NCBI GenBank assembly: GCA_033980235.1
Contig: CM067067.1
Span: 15,310,401-15,374,400 of the forward strand
Reading direction: 5' to 3'
Length of the DNA stretch: 64,000 nt
From: Diadema setosum
Lineage: Eukaryota; Echinodermata; Echinoidea; Diadematoida; Diadematidae
Shown here: piece after piece, positions 9,401-18,578 of the stretch
Layout: each line of letters starts with the position of its first letter
Numbering within the stretch: position 1 is the first letter of the stretch
Made by a program: the position numbers and the translations under genes
Notes under the pieces: generated by a model
What the model was told of the DNA's origin: nothing
Seen by the model: the letters and a program-made list of their open reading frames with translations, nothing else
Database searches by the model: none

Positions 9401-10975
9401 AGAAGACTCTGTCATGTCAACATGCTAAAGGAGTATGATGAAAATGTTGAAGAGGCTAAAGAAAAGCCTGTTGCTACGGTTGGAATCGGTTGTGAAGTGG
9501 ATGGTGAAGACAGTGAGAGTGATGATGTGGAAATTCCGCAGTTGATGTTGAAGAATTCTGAGGTGTTAGCAAATCTTTCTGACACATTATCTCATCTTCC
9601 AGGAGTAGAGAGAGCTCAGGTGATGGATGTAGTCCATGAGTATGAACACCTCTTCAGTGATGTACCAGGTCGTACTAGTGTGGTGGTGCATGATGTTGAT
9701 GTGGGGGACTCCTCCCCTGTCAAGCAACACCCATATCGTGTGAATCCATTGAAAATGGATGTTCTGAGGAAGGAAGTTCAATATATGCTTGAACATGACC
9801 TTATTGAGCCCAGTAAGAGTGGATGGAGTTCTCCCTGTGTGTTGGTTCCAAAGCAGGATGGTTCTTTGCGTTTCTGTACGGATTACAGGTTGCTCAATTC
9901 GAAAACAAAGTCAGACTCGTACCCTTTGCCCCGCATCGATGATTGCATTGATCGCGTAGGGAATGCCAAATACGTCAGTAAGTTTGACCTTTTGAAGGGG
10001 TACTGGCAGGTTCCCCTCAGTGAAAGAGCGAAAGAACTGTCTGCATTCGTGACTCCTGACGGATTCTTCCAATACAAAGTGATGCCGTTCGGGATGAAGA
10101 ACGCGCCCGCTACATTCCAGAGACTCATCAACACCGTCACGTCTGGCTTGGTGGGATGCGAGGCGTATCTCGACGACATCATAGTGTACAGCCATACATG
10201 GGAGGACCACCTTCTGAGAGTCAGAGCACTGTTTGACCGCTTGACCAGTGCCAACCTTACGGTGAACTTGAGGAAATGTGAGTTCGCCCGAGCAAAAGTC
10301 GTGTTCCTGGGTCATATTGTGGGACATGGTTCCGTCAAGCCTGTTGAAGCAAAGGTGGAGACGATCCTGAACTTTCCCCGCCCACAGAGTAAGCGAGAGC
10401 TGAGACGATTTCTGGGCATGACTGGCTATTATCGGAAGTTCTGCCATAATTTCGCTGATGCTGCAACACCGCTCACCAACATGTTGCGGAAAGATTCGCA
10501 GTTCGAGTGGTCAGATGACTGTCAAGTTGCTTTCAACCGGCTGAAGGCAATGCTAGCGAGTTCTCCGGTTCTTGCAGCGCCGAACTTCGACAAGCAGTTC
10601 ATTCTTATGGTGGACGCGAGTGACACAGGAGGAGGAGGAGCCCTGATGCAGAAGGACGACAACGGAGTTGACCATCCCGTCGCGTACATGTCCAGAAAAT
10701 TCAACAAACATCAGCGACGGTACTCCACTGTCGAGAAGGAGACGTTAGCGCTCGTCATGGCTCTTCGTCATTTTGACGTGTACCTGAACACTACAAGGTA
10801 TCCAGTGCTGGTGTACACCGACCACAATCCGCTTGTGTTCCTGTCGCGAATGAGGAACAAAAAATGGACGCCTAACCAGATGGGCGCTAGTGCTACAGGA
10901 GTACAACCTCGTGATACAGCACGTACGCGGAAAAGACAATGTCATTGCAGACGCTTTGTCCCGTGGATAAGATAG
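6479..10975 (+). CDS. gag-pol: Gag-Pol polyprotein, order Gag-PR-IN-RT-RH
   Basis: One 1,498-codon frame. The ATG has A at -3 and G at +4. Residues 15-55 resemble a SAP-like helical motif; 85-115 are a charged coiled coil; 130-300 are capsid, with a SCAN-like C-terminal half (about 205-297). A CCHC knuckle (C337, C340, H345, C350) marks nucleocapsid. Protease has DTGAS at 415-419 and LLLGND at 483-488. Integrase follows: zinc finger H648, H655, C685, C688; catalytic D719, D778, E814 with 35 residues between the last two; GPY module near 951. RT spans about 1085-1300, with D1170, PFGM at 1203-1206 and YLDD at 1230-1233. RNase H keeps D1379, E1419 and D1448. After residue 1460 similarity stops because an extra A at 10859-10864 shifts the frame; the expected RNase H ending lies in the +1 frame and stops at 10970. 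There is no stop or frameshift between gag and pol, so how Gag excess is achieved is unclear. The product would work in cytoplasmic particles, then in nuclear integration. Confidence 0.95.
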   Translation: MADVVQSFVDEPTQEGFNNLRKAELVEVARILEIPIKTSDRKAEIKDTISEFFTNTGIWPASLSEDEAGTDDGEIITPLVTPAESELKKIEIQLRMKQLEVEAKKIELEIKSIDAKSNEPSSSSSAKSSKFDALRQSQLVPKFREDRVEEFFQHFEKVAVSLEWPKEVWPTLIQSSLVGKAQEVYASLTIQECSDYENLKSSVLRAYELVPEAHRQLFRNYRRRDDQTFVDFVQHKQTHFEHWLRSSGVDDFHKLKELVLLEEVKRCVQPDQRQYLEEREVNGARRAAVLLDEYVLTHKGTFKLSSSKKGGQGVPRKGAVAPSIPKPDLDQKPNKACFYCKKDGHVMSACWKLKKKREKEGISNPKALPDAFAITCKDHLPSFERVAENYKPFISSGYVSLTPDSEQVQVHILRDTGASQSLLCANTLPFSVESSVDSEVFVRGVEGGSVRVPLHNIELKSDLVSGSVVVGILPTLPVEGVTLLLGNDIAGEKVLPHFLPSKTPVVDEATEKLVQDMPDVFPSCAVTRSMARELEKEEQEDILADTFFSRLEESSSSDDVHMDHGQMSEISRQSLVELQGKDPEIVRLAQSLVPEDEEVNETVKFYKRDGILMRRWRPPDATSDEDFRDIHQVVVPKMYRKEIISLAHEAPLAGHLGINKTQEKVLRYFFWPGLRHDVAEFCRSCHVCQVVGKPNQKIPPAPLRPIPAFEEPFSRVIVDCVGPLPRTKSGNQYLLTMMCASTRFPEAIPLRTITAKNVSKALVKFFTMVGLPKCVQSDQGSTFTSKIFQQVMSELGVECKNSSAYHPQSQGALERFHQTLKNMMRVYCSEHEKEWDEGIPLLLFAVRESIQESLGFSPFELVFGHSVHGPLKILQEKILVEPESNLLDYVCQFKDRLSCTRELAAGHLKAAQSNMKRLFDRKVKERHFEPGSKVLVLLPLQGDALKARYTGPYVVEKRVSDVNYIILTPDRRKRRRLCHVNMLKEYDENVEEAKEKPVATVGIGCEVDGEDSESDDVEIPQLMLKNSEVLANLSDTLSHLPGVERAQVMDVVHEYEHLFSDVPGRTSVVVHDVDVGDSSPVKQHPYRVNPLKMDVLRKEVQYMLEHDLIEPSKSGWSSPCVLVPKQDGSLRFCTDYRLLNSKTKSDSYPLPRIDDCIDRVGNAKYVSKFDLLKGYWQVPLSERAKELSAFVTPDGFFQYKVMPFGMKNAPATFQRLINTVTSGLVGCEAYLDDIIVYSHTWEDHLLRVRALFDRLTSANLTVNLRKCEFARAKVVFLGHIVGHGSVKPVEAKVETILNFPRPQSKRELRRFLGMTGYYRKFCHNFADAATPLTNMLRKDSQFEWSDDCQVAFNRLKAMLASSPVLAAPNFDKQFILMVDASDTGGGGALMQKDDNGVDHPVAYMSRKFNKHQRRYSTVEKETLALVMALRHFDVYLNTTRYPVLVYTDHNPLVFLSRMRNKKWTPNQMGASATGVQPRDTARTRKRQCHCRRFVPWIR
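10859..10864 (+). other. A6 run with frame-breaking extra base
   Basis: Up to here the frame encodes normal Ty3/gypsy RNase H. Beyond it the conserved remainder, including the ADALSR-type end, is read one base later. A five-A run would keep one frame throughout. Causes could be mutation after insertion, reverse-transcriptase slippage, or a homopolymer sequencing or assembly error. Confidence 0.8.
10865..10970 (+). pseudogene. RNase H C-terminal remainder in the +1 frame
   Basis: About 35 codons in the frame one base after the gag-pol frame match the usual end of Ty3/gypsy RNase H (QEY, HVRGKDN and ADALSR motifs) and end in TAA at 10968-10970. It carries the fourth acidic active-site residue, which the main frame therefore lacks. 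Confidence 0.8.
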
Positions 10976-12531
10976 AAGTACGCGTATTTCAACGGATAGG
11001 ACAAAAGGACACCAAATGTGCTTATTATCCATAGATAATAAGACTGGTAATGACTTGGAAACATGAACAATACGAGACAAAAGAAATGTGTTTCCATGCA
11101 TTTGTAAGAAAATTATATTTCTCATGTTGAAGAAAGAGTGTTATTGATTGCTTTGAAATGATGACACAAACATTGTGTACACTGCTTTAATTTATTCTTT
11201 TTGTTCTTGTCTGCAGGGAAAAAGACAGCGTGTTTTCCAAATTGTCATGATTTTTGCACCAAAACAGGGCAAAATCATTTCAAGTGATATAGCATGAGTT
11301 TTGCTATGTTTTATGCTTTATATGCTGAAGAAAGGGGTTTTCAGTAATACAGCATATTTTGATACAGGGTATAATGTAGACGTTGTATTAATTGGAACTG
11401 CAAATTAAGTTGCATTGCTGTTTGCAGAAAGCACACACAAGCACACAAAAGCTGTTGTTGCATTTTTTTCAAATGCTTAATTTGCAAGAGTTGGAATTTG
11501 TGGCATCACAGAATTGACCAATTATACACATTTTCCATAGCATAGATATCGACTGAGTGAAATTATGACACTATGATATTCATAATGTTGTGAATGTGTA
11601 AGGTTCATGAGACCATACAGGTGTACAGACATAATCAGGTTATATTCATGTGATATCTTGTTTCAGAAACAGAGAGTATAGCAGGTGTTCATAATTGCAT
11701 TGTTTTGCTGTACTCTAGTGTACTTACTGTACATGCATTTATTGTTTTGACGAACAAGGCTTTACAGTACTTGAACAGAAGTGTCAAGGAATTAGAAATG
11801 TAGAGATGTTTGTCATACCAAACAGTTGAGCAGAACACGTTGTTATATCAGCTTTTTAACAAAGTTGAGATTGCTACAAGCTCACCATGAAAAAATGGTT
11901 ACTAAGTATAGTGAATGGAAGATTACTTCTATTATTGGTGACATACACAATAATCACAACAAAAATGTGTGAAGTTCATTATTCAAACTGCATGATTGTC
12001 AGTGTATGCAGGTTAGTTAGTGATATGTGTAGCGGTTTTTCTCAAGCATATGCACATCAAACTAAGAGAGAAGTTTGATATGTCCATACTTATGGTATAT
12101 TGTTTCATGATACAAGTACAGTGTATTTTGTTCTGAACCAGCAGCATTTCTTAGACTTCGATTAGGTGTTGAAATGTTTGGCCATTTGATACTCATAAGC
12201 ATTTCAGGAAAGCTAAAGAGAATACATGCTTCATGATTTATGACCAAACAGAAAAAAAAAGAAGAAAAGAAAACAAGGAATGTTGTGGTTGTAAAGTTTT
12301 GCGCGTATACGCACATGCTTGTTCCGAGCAGGTAGTGGGTCTATATTTAGACAGTTAGCCTACGCTCAAGAAAGGTTTTGATAAGGCTCATAAGTCTGAG
12401 CTTGTTTATGTGAAGAATAGACTTTAGTGTATGAAAACACAACTGTGCATTTTTATGTATTGTGTTTCGGAACATGTTTGTAACGACTGTTTGCAGTTTG
12501 ACTGGAAAGTTCTTCCATAACTTCCCGTCTT
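10971..12531 (+). other. Long 3' non-coding region of the element
   Basis: About 1.56 kb between RNase H and the polypurine tract. It is AT-rich, very poor in CpG and has no long frame. No env, dUTPase or other accessory domain was recognised. Confidence 0.7.
11887..12078 (+). CDS. Small frame with hydrophobic N-terminus (doubtful)
   Basis: 63 codons starting at an ATG in fair context (ACCATGA). A lysine pair is followed by about 20 hydrophobic residues (WLLSIVNGRLLLLLVTY...), resembling a signal peptide or anchor, then a short cysteine-containing tail ending in KREV. It lies where env would sit in a retrovirus-like element, but is far too short and has no fusion-peptide or long ectodomain. 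Probably a chance frame. Confidence 0.15.
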   Translation: MKKWLLSIVNGRLLLLLVTYTIITTKMCEVHYSNCMIVSVCRLVSDMCSGFSQAYAHQTKREV

Positions 12532-12541
12532 AAGGGGGAGA
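12532..12541 (+). promoter_or_regulatory. Polypurine tract
   Basis: AAGGGGGAGA directly abuts the TG of the 3' LTR, as expected for the plus-strand primer of reverse transcription. Confidence 0.9.
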
Positions 12542-12729
12542 TGTGATGCGCCTTGAACAAGGCTAATACCAATAAAGTGGTCCGCAGCAAGTTATCGCTC
12601 TCAGATCAAGACATGGCTTCCCAATCGTGGTCTTTTGCAACATTGTTGTGATGGTTTGGGTGCGATCTGCCAGGAATGGAGCGGAACATTTTGATTGTCA
12701 TGATGTGGTGATTGGGTTGAGTCGTGACA
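12542..12729 (+). repeat. 3' LTR (188 bp)
   Basis: Direct repeat of 5099-5286, apparently identical, starting TGTGATG and ending GTGACA. The palindrome (12550-12563) and AATAAA (12571-12576) are conserved. Confidence 0.95.
12571..12576 (+). terminator. Possible polyadenylation signal in the 3' LTR
   Basis: AATAAA only 30 bases into the LTR. If used, cleavage would fall within the first third of the LTR and U3 would be very short. The position is unusual, so use is uncertain. Confidence 0.4.
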
Positions 12730-12733
12730 CTTG
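12730..12733. repeat. Target-site duplication, right (CTTG)
   Basis: Matches CTTG at 5095-5098 and confirms the outer boundaries of the LTR element. Confidence 0.8.
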
Positions 12734-13162
12734 TTATGCTTTCATTTTTTTTTTCAAATTGTTTGTTCACTTGGATGAAAAATACAGACATAAAACAAAA
12801 TCAAATCAAGCAAATAAAAAAAAATATCATCAGGGCATTTGTACTGCTTTCCTTTTTACATTAGAGAGAGAGAGAGAGGACAGGGAGATTTTTTATTTTG
12901 ACATTTCATTATCTAGAGGGAAATGACTTTTGACTATTTCATTTCATTTCATTTCATTTCATTTCATTTTTATTTCATTTCCGGCCAAAGCATATAATAT
13001 GACAATTTCATATAAACAAATTAAGTACAATGTAACTCTGACATTTCCAAATGAAATTTAGATACACGTCATTTGTTTACATGAATCAATAAACATACTA
13101 GTTGAAGAAACACATGGACAAAATGTGACTGAATCATAACAAAGAAAAGGTCGGAGATGGAA

Positions 13163-13200
13163 GGGACTGCTAAAAAGCCAAGCTTGTAGAATGCAGTCCC
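13163..13200 (-). promoter_or_regulatory. Stem-loop in the LINE 3' UTR
   Basis: GGGACTGC and GCAGTCCC form a perfect 8-bp stem with a 22-base loop. L2/CR1-type LINEs often carry 3' hairpins recognised by their own RT; assignment here is inference. Confidence 0.35.
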
Positions 13201-13550
13201 CTCGTGAGTCGTGAAAATTATAGTAATAATGCAACGAGACAATTTGACATACAATGTAATCCTTGGGAAACAGAACATAAAACGAGTACGCACACAAGCG
13301 CACACACAGACAGAAACAAAGCTGCTCTCTTACATACGCGTGGAAGGAATAAACAGGAGGTCAAAGGCCAGAAGGGGACAGGAAGACAGAGGAAGACAGA
13401 GGAAAGGGCAAAGGAAGAAGAGTTCAAGGGTCGATGCCAGGGCACATGAGACTTTGGTCTTACCGAGAAGTGGACTGTCTACGAGTGATATATTATAACG
13501 GTTATGAAATAAATTAAACAAAGTAAAGACATTTGCAACAAAGAAATCAG

Positions 13551-14160
13551 TTAGCAGCTTTCGAAATGCAAATCCCCAGTGATATAAGAATTAATAAACA
13601 TTTTCTTTAATTTCAAAGTAAAAGTGTTGAAACTTAGAGATTCTTTTATGCAGCTGTCAAGGGAATTCCAGAATTTAGGTCCAGCGAAGGAGAACATATA
13701 GACTTTGCAAAAAATCGTCCTAAACAGTGGTAAATGGAATTCATTGGTTTGTCTAGTGGGGTATGAATGTACAGTTTTATTTTGAATAAACATGGAGTCA
13801 AACGTAATAGGAAGGGAATGATTTATCAATTTGTACATAAACTGACCTAAATTCAAACAATACAAATCCTTGATTTTTAAAATATTATTTTGGTAAAACA
13901 AGTCATTAGTATTACATCTCCACGATTCTCTACAAATAATACGAAGAGCTTTTTTTCTGCAATAATAATATTCTTTCTAGATATGAGGAGTAAGTGTTGC
14001 CCCAGGCGAGAATGCCATAGTTCAGATAGGGTAAAATTAAAGATGAATATAACATTAATAAAACATTTTGGGGGAAATAAAATTTAACTTTATTGATTAC
14101 GCCGTCATTTCTAGAAATTGTACGGCAAACTGAATCAATTTCATTTTTCAATTTCATAGG
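13551..14160 (-). pseudogene. LINE reverse transcriptase C-terminus, frameshifted
   Basis: The first part (14157 to 13930) carries the motifs ISRNDGVI, LYSSLILPYLNYGI, AWGNTY and LQKK of the region after the RT palm. The second part (from about 13955 down to 13551, another frame) carries GQFMYK, LP, YPTRQTN, RT and GPKFWNSLD, the usual LINE C-terminal block. The two are joined across an extra base in the T7 run at 13950-13956 (A7 on the coding strand). No YADD-type catalytic core remains, so the copy is dead. Family L2/CR1-like is inferred from the C-terminal block only. Confidence 0.85.
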
Positions 14161-14434
14161 AGGGTATTTATGGGGTTTTGCTTACATTCAAGGCTAGGGG
14201 GAAGATCTGTTCAAAGTGTTGTTTGACCTCAATCTTGTATTCACGCGTTAGTCAAACTTGCGGCAATTCCATCTATATTCAAGAGTCATGAATATCAACG
14301 TGAAAGAAGTCGTAAAACACTGATGATTAATAACAAATCTAATTTGCTGATAGCCTTGTAGTTGATTAAACAGTTTAGAAGTCCTTTAAAGACCATCTAC
14401 ACTTTTGATGAGTGATGGTCGTGTTACAATCGCG

Positions 14435-14512
14435 AGGACGGGGATTTATCTCAGTCAGTATAGCGTCTGCCTCCTAATCCAAATGGCATGGGTTTGATTT
14501 CTGCGTCTACAC
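14435..14512 (+). mobile_element. tRNA-derived SINE head (fragment)
   Basis: CAGTCAGTATAGCG (14452-14465, box A-like) and GGGTTTGATTTCT (14490-14502, decayed box B), with GTCTGCCTCC between them. The layout and much of the sequence match the better preserved SINE at 19653-19947. It is followed by ATC/ATT-rich DNA; the body is missing or unrecognisable. Confidence 0.55.
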
Positions 14513-15129
14513 TGATCATATTATCATCATCGTTATTGCCAATATAATTGTAGTCACCATAAACAAAACTTAATCTATTTTCATTACGTATTCGTATTAT
14601 TGTTATTATCATTAATCATCATCATTATTTGCACTAGTACTACAATAATCATTACCTTTGTCCTTATCGTATATTATGGCACAGGCTCGTACAAACCCGC
14701 ATTGGAGTGTAAAGTGGTCCGTTTATCTTGGTCTATCATGCCAAGCATGTCTGCGTCGCATATTATCATTCGTCTGGGATGGACAAGGATGCATATGGAC
14801 TCCGTCTGTTGACTGGGCAATATACCCATGGGCAGTAAACTTGTAAAACGACTTGCATGCAATATTTTGACCGAAATGAATCGTTCTACAGTGAAGTACG
14901 ACTTACTCCATGTGTTAGATGAAAGTAATGGATGTATTGCTCTTAACCCATTTTGCGCCTATGAGTCAAATATGCACGAATTTCACACACATACATGATA
15001 TGAACAAGAAATGTGGTTTACAGAGAGTTAAACAAGGTAAACATAGAACGGTAGAAGCAGTAGAACGTCTTGGAAGTTTTGAGATTCTCGTGTTTCCTGT
15101 TACTCACAATTATAACTGTATTCACATGA

Positions 15130-15480
15130 TTTATCATTCCATTCCATTTTTATTTCATTTCATTTTTTTCTATATCCAAGTAATACAAAATCATTACAAA
15201 GTGACGATGACGATTTATACAAGTAGACAAAAGGGCATATTGGGATTGTACAATGATATAAATACAAATACTTACATTAAATAAACATCAAACAATAATA
15301 TGAGAAGTGTACGTTTACACCACTGCACATACATGCACATTTCTTCACATGGTATACATAATATTTTGATCTTTCTTAATCAATGCGAATTGAAGTAGCA
15401 CTGAGTAAAAAGGAATATGGAGGGAACTTGCAAAAAAGCAAAGGTTGTACAATCAACCAGCATCCTGAGGTAAATAAAAA
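15130..15480 (-). mobile_element. LINE 3'-end fragment (copy C)
   Basis: Starts (forward) with a CATTCCATTTTTATTTCATTTC tail like copy B and ends with TATGGAGGGAACTTGCAAAAAAGC (15416-15440), a diverged form of the 3' UTR motif of copies A and B. A GGTTG-TACAAT-CAACC hairpin follows. No coding sequence. Confidence 0.5.
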
Positions 15481-18400
15481 AAGTATTAGCATAAATCATC
15501 TAAATGGGTAATGGCTTAATACCTTAGCTATTCATAAGAAAAAGGGGGATAGAAAATTTTAGTTTCTTCACCAAAGCAAGACTTTGATTACTGTTTTACT
15601 TTTCTTCTTACTAGAAACCAGTGGGAGAGTGGTGAGACAATGACATCTTTGTCTTGTCTAAACATCATTTACGTTATGAAACCTGTAAAGCTTTGAAGTA
15701 ACGAAACTTTAAATGGCAAATGTTCTCAATGCGCATTTGCATTACAGTTTCACCTAACTCAAAGCTATACGTGGCTTCTTACGGGAACGATTGTTAAAAA
15801 AAAAATCGTTAGGGATGTAGGCCCAACCTGACATCATAAAACAATGTATAATCGTGTCTTATTTTTATTCTCAAAATAAAGAGTAAGATATTCTCATGAT
15901 GTTTTCTGCTGATGTGCAACCCTTTAAAGGGATCGTCGAAAAGATTCTTTTTCATCCCATTCTTCATAGCCGTAAGTACACCCGCGCAGTTTCACAATTC
16001 TTGCCATCAGACTTACCATAAACCCTAGTTTTTCTACGTGGAAACTCGTTGGGTGCGGTGCATTGTACAGACTTCGTCTCTATCGAAGTAATAGGTCGCC
16101 GCTTTAAAGGGTGAGTAACTATGACATCTGGAGCCCCGGGACGTCTCAATGAAATCACCGTAAACCTTACATGACCATGTGCCGTGTGATATACTATATA
16201 CGTATGCATATAAATAGTGTACGGTATGTGGAATACCGCTTAAACATAAACTTGGAAACAAACATTGCACCCGGACAGAAATCCAAACATAAATCGCCAA
16301 GCGCTGGGCTCATGTTGAGTGAAAGTTTCTTGATGGTGACTTTTTGTCCTTTTTATTTTCGTTTTATTGACAGCATCCATTCTTAATCCTTCTTAGTTTT
16401 CACTCCCTCTCTCTCTCCTAAGTTAGACAGTAAGTGCAATTCGATGAAATGTCTTCGTTTATTTCATTTTCTAGATGAACAGACGAGAGCGCACGTGTGA
16501 GGACATTCGCCTGACTAGAAGCTCGTGTATGAATGGGGGGGGGGGGGGGGGGGGCGGAGGACGATGAAGAAGGGAGATGAAATGAATTAAGTTACGCTTG
16601 ATATTAGCATGGCTTTCTTCGAAATATTTACGAAATTTCAGTCAGATAATTTTAATGTAATCATAATCTATCGAAATGGACACGAAATCATGTGGTCAAC
16701 TTCATAAAACTAAGACAAGTAAAAAGAAGACAAATAAAAAAGACAAAATGTAATCGTATGGTAACAATCATTGCAACCCAGTTATGTTTGCTTTTTCTTG
16801 CTTTTGTGAAAACAAAGTGGAAATATGTTCAAATCAGTCAATCAATCTATTAATCAATTAATATAGAGTGCATAGATACAGATCATGAAGTAGGGCCTAT
16901 TTGAAAACTGCATCATTGTGGGTGAAAAACAACAACAACAACAACACATTTTATAAACTGTTGTTGAAATAAATAACATACTGAATATGAATTGAGTGTG
17001 ATATCAAAATATTATGACACAAACGATTTGAATGGAAATCGTAATTTTTAAATCCCCCTTGTATGTAACCCGACTTCCTCTCTTAATGTGCACACACATT
17101 TACATTGTGCATGCACTGATACACCCACACACACATATGTTGCTTTTATAGTATATCATGCAAACATGCACACACATGCACACACACGGGCACACTTATC
17201 ATAAATAATGCTGCGCTGCTCATTTTGATATCCATTGCTCCACGATTCTTTTTGCATTGAGGGCACCTTTCATCTCTGGCGTTATATAATTATGTGAGCT
17301 TAGAATTACAGATACACCAGTTATAGCGACAAGAAGAAAATGTAACTTGCTAATCATCCTCACGACAACTACAAGAACAAAACTACTGGAAATCGTTTGA
17401 TATCGTCTACATCTATTTTTTTTTCACTGACTTGTGAAGCAATGGATGACTTTTCTCCTATCATATTATAAGGATTCTTCGGTCTTCGAACTTTCCAATA
17501 ACTTACGCAAGAGGTGGGGAAAAATAACAGCGCAAAATCAAAAGCACCCGGTGGTATTTTCTTTTCATGGTTTGGTCTGAAGCTATCGCCTTCTATGCCA
17601 AAAATAAATGTCATATTTCGTCTTATTTCTTTATTGTCGTAGGGGGATGGCGAAAAAAAAAACACACTGGGCCCATTTAATACGTGGCTTCATAGTATTT
17701 CCGTGTTGAGAAAAAGAAGAAAAAATACAGCCCATGTAATGACTGGACTTGTTTCGTTTGGGCAGCGTCGTGTTTTAATTTCAGACCACGTCTCCCAACC
17801 GCGACATATCAAACGAATTCGATCGTGTTAGTTCACGTTGAAGTGGTTTTATATACTTCATTGTTGTTGTTGTTGTCATAAAGAAATTACGTCGTTGCAA
17901 AAACAGTGGGCAGTGTTTTTATTGTATAATGGCGTTTACTTAGAACCCTAGGCAAACGCTCGCAGAAGGATGATTAAAGTAACCACTTGCGCCCACTCTT
18001 CATCTTCATGTGATGAAAATTACTTCTCCTAATTCAATAAGCTGTCAATTGTCGACAAGTTTTCGAGTGAGGTTGCAAAGATTGTTTGCCCGCTGAAATA
18101 TTCTGTTCTCTTCATATCGACATAGAATCATGAACTGATTTCCGCCTGTTTCTCTTCTCTTTTGGTGTATAACAAACTCACCAAGGCATAATAACAATGA
18201 GAGACAATGTGAGACAAAAGAACACACGAATACACGATGAAACAGACATTTCAGTTCACCAGTGTTCCGGCCGTTGTTTCAATGTATCTGTTTCATGCAA
18301 CTTATCTTTCCATACGCAGCTGTTACTTAGTACCCGTCTTATCTGCATTCAACATGTTTTATACCCTCACAAGACGATCGTGTCTAAAATGCATCGGCGT

Positions 18401-18510
18401 CGCGTGAACATGTTGCCAATATCAATGACAGATTTAACGTGATCATGTAAAGATGCAACGTGATTTCAATACACTTTAAGACACACAAACACACTCACGC
18501 ATACATTCAA
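15481..18510. other. Unassigned non-coding DNA
   Basis: AT-rich, with a G20 run at 16535-16554, an AAC run near 16931-16945 and imperfect CA tracts near 17090-17190. Short open frames on both strands lack recognisable domains. Confidence 0.5.
16535..16554. repeat. Poly-G run
   Basis: An uninterrupted run of about 20 G on the plus strand. Long G runs recur in this window (near 22687, 29648, 30919 and 54991 on this strand; as C runs near 35014 and 47830). Confidence 0.9.
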
Positions 18511-18521
18511 GTGTGTGTGTG

Positions 18522-18576
<55 letters not shown>
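18511..18576. repeat. (GT)n microsatellite
   Basis: About 33 GT units with one TT interruption. Confidence 0.95.

Positions 18577-18578
<2 letters not shown>

Larger units (their letters stand above)
5099..12729 (+). mobile_element. Full-length Gmr1-like Ty3/gypsy LTR retrotransposon
   Basis: A 7,631-bp element with 188-bp direct LTRs that appear identical by eye (5099-5286 and 12542-12729), TGT...ACA ends, a 4-bp CTTG duplication, a PBS, a polypurine tract and one gag-pol frame. Domain order is Gag, protease, integrase, RT, RNase H. The RT (PFGM, YLDD), integrase (HHCC, DD35E, GPY module) and RNase H are of Ty3/gypsy type, while the position of integrase before RT is that of Ty1/copia. That combination defines the Gmr1 group of deuterostome elements. 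No env and no chromodomain were found. Identical LTRs imply a recent insertion, although a single-base frameshift in RNase H (10859-10864) would probably disable this copy if real. Confidence 0.95.
12937..14175 (-). mobile_element. 5'-truncated LINE (L2/CR1-like), copy B
   Basis: Read on the minus strand: the C-terminal part of a non-LTR reverse transcriptase (about 14157 to 13551), a 3' UTR of about 570 bp, then a (TGAAA)n-type tail (forward ATTTC units at 12937-12982). The 3' UTR contains GGAAGGGACTGCTAAAAAG and an 8-bp stem GGGACTGC/GCAGTCCC (13163-13170 with 13193-13200). Truncation near 14160-14175 is typical of incomplete target-primed reverse transcription. Confidence 0.85.

Noticed and set aside
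9329..9480. Chromodomain at the integrase C-terminus
   Set aside because: After the GPY module the sequence is acidic and low-complexity, without the aromatic cage pattern.
9911..10447. 178-codon antisense frame over the RT domain
   Set aside because: It is the complement of strongly conserved RT coding sequence and has no recognisable domain of its own.
10971..12531. Env gene downstream of pol
   Set aside because: No long open frame, no surface/transmembrane architecture, only one 63-codon frame.
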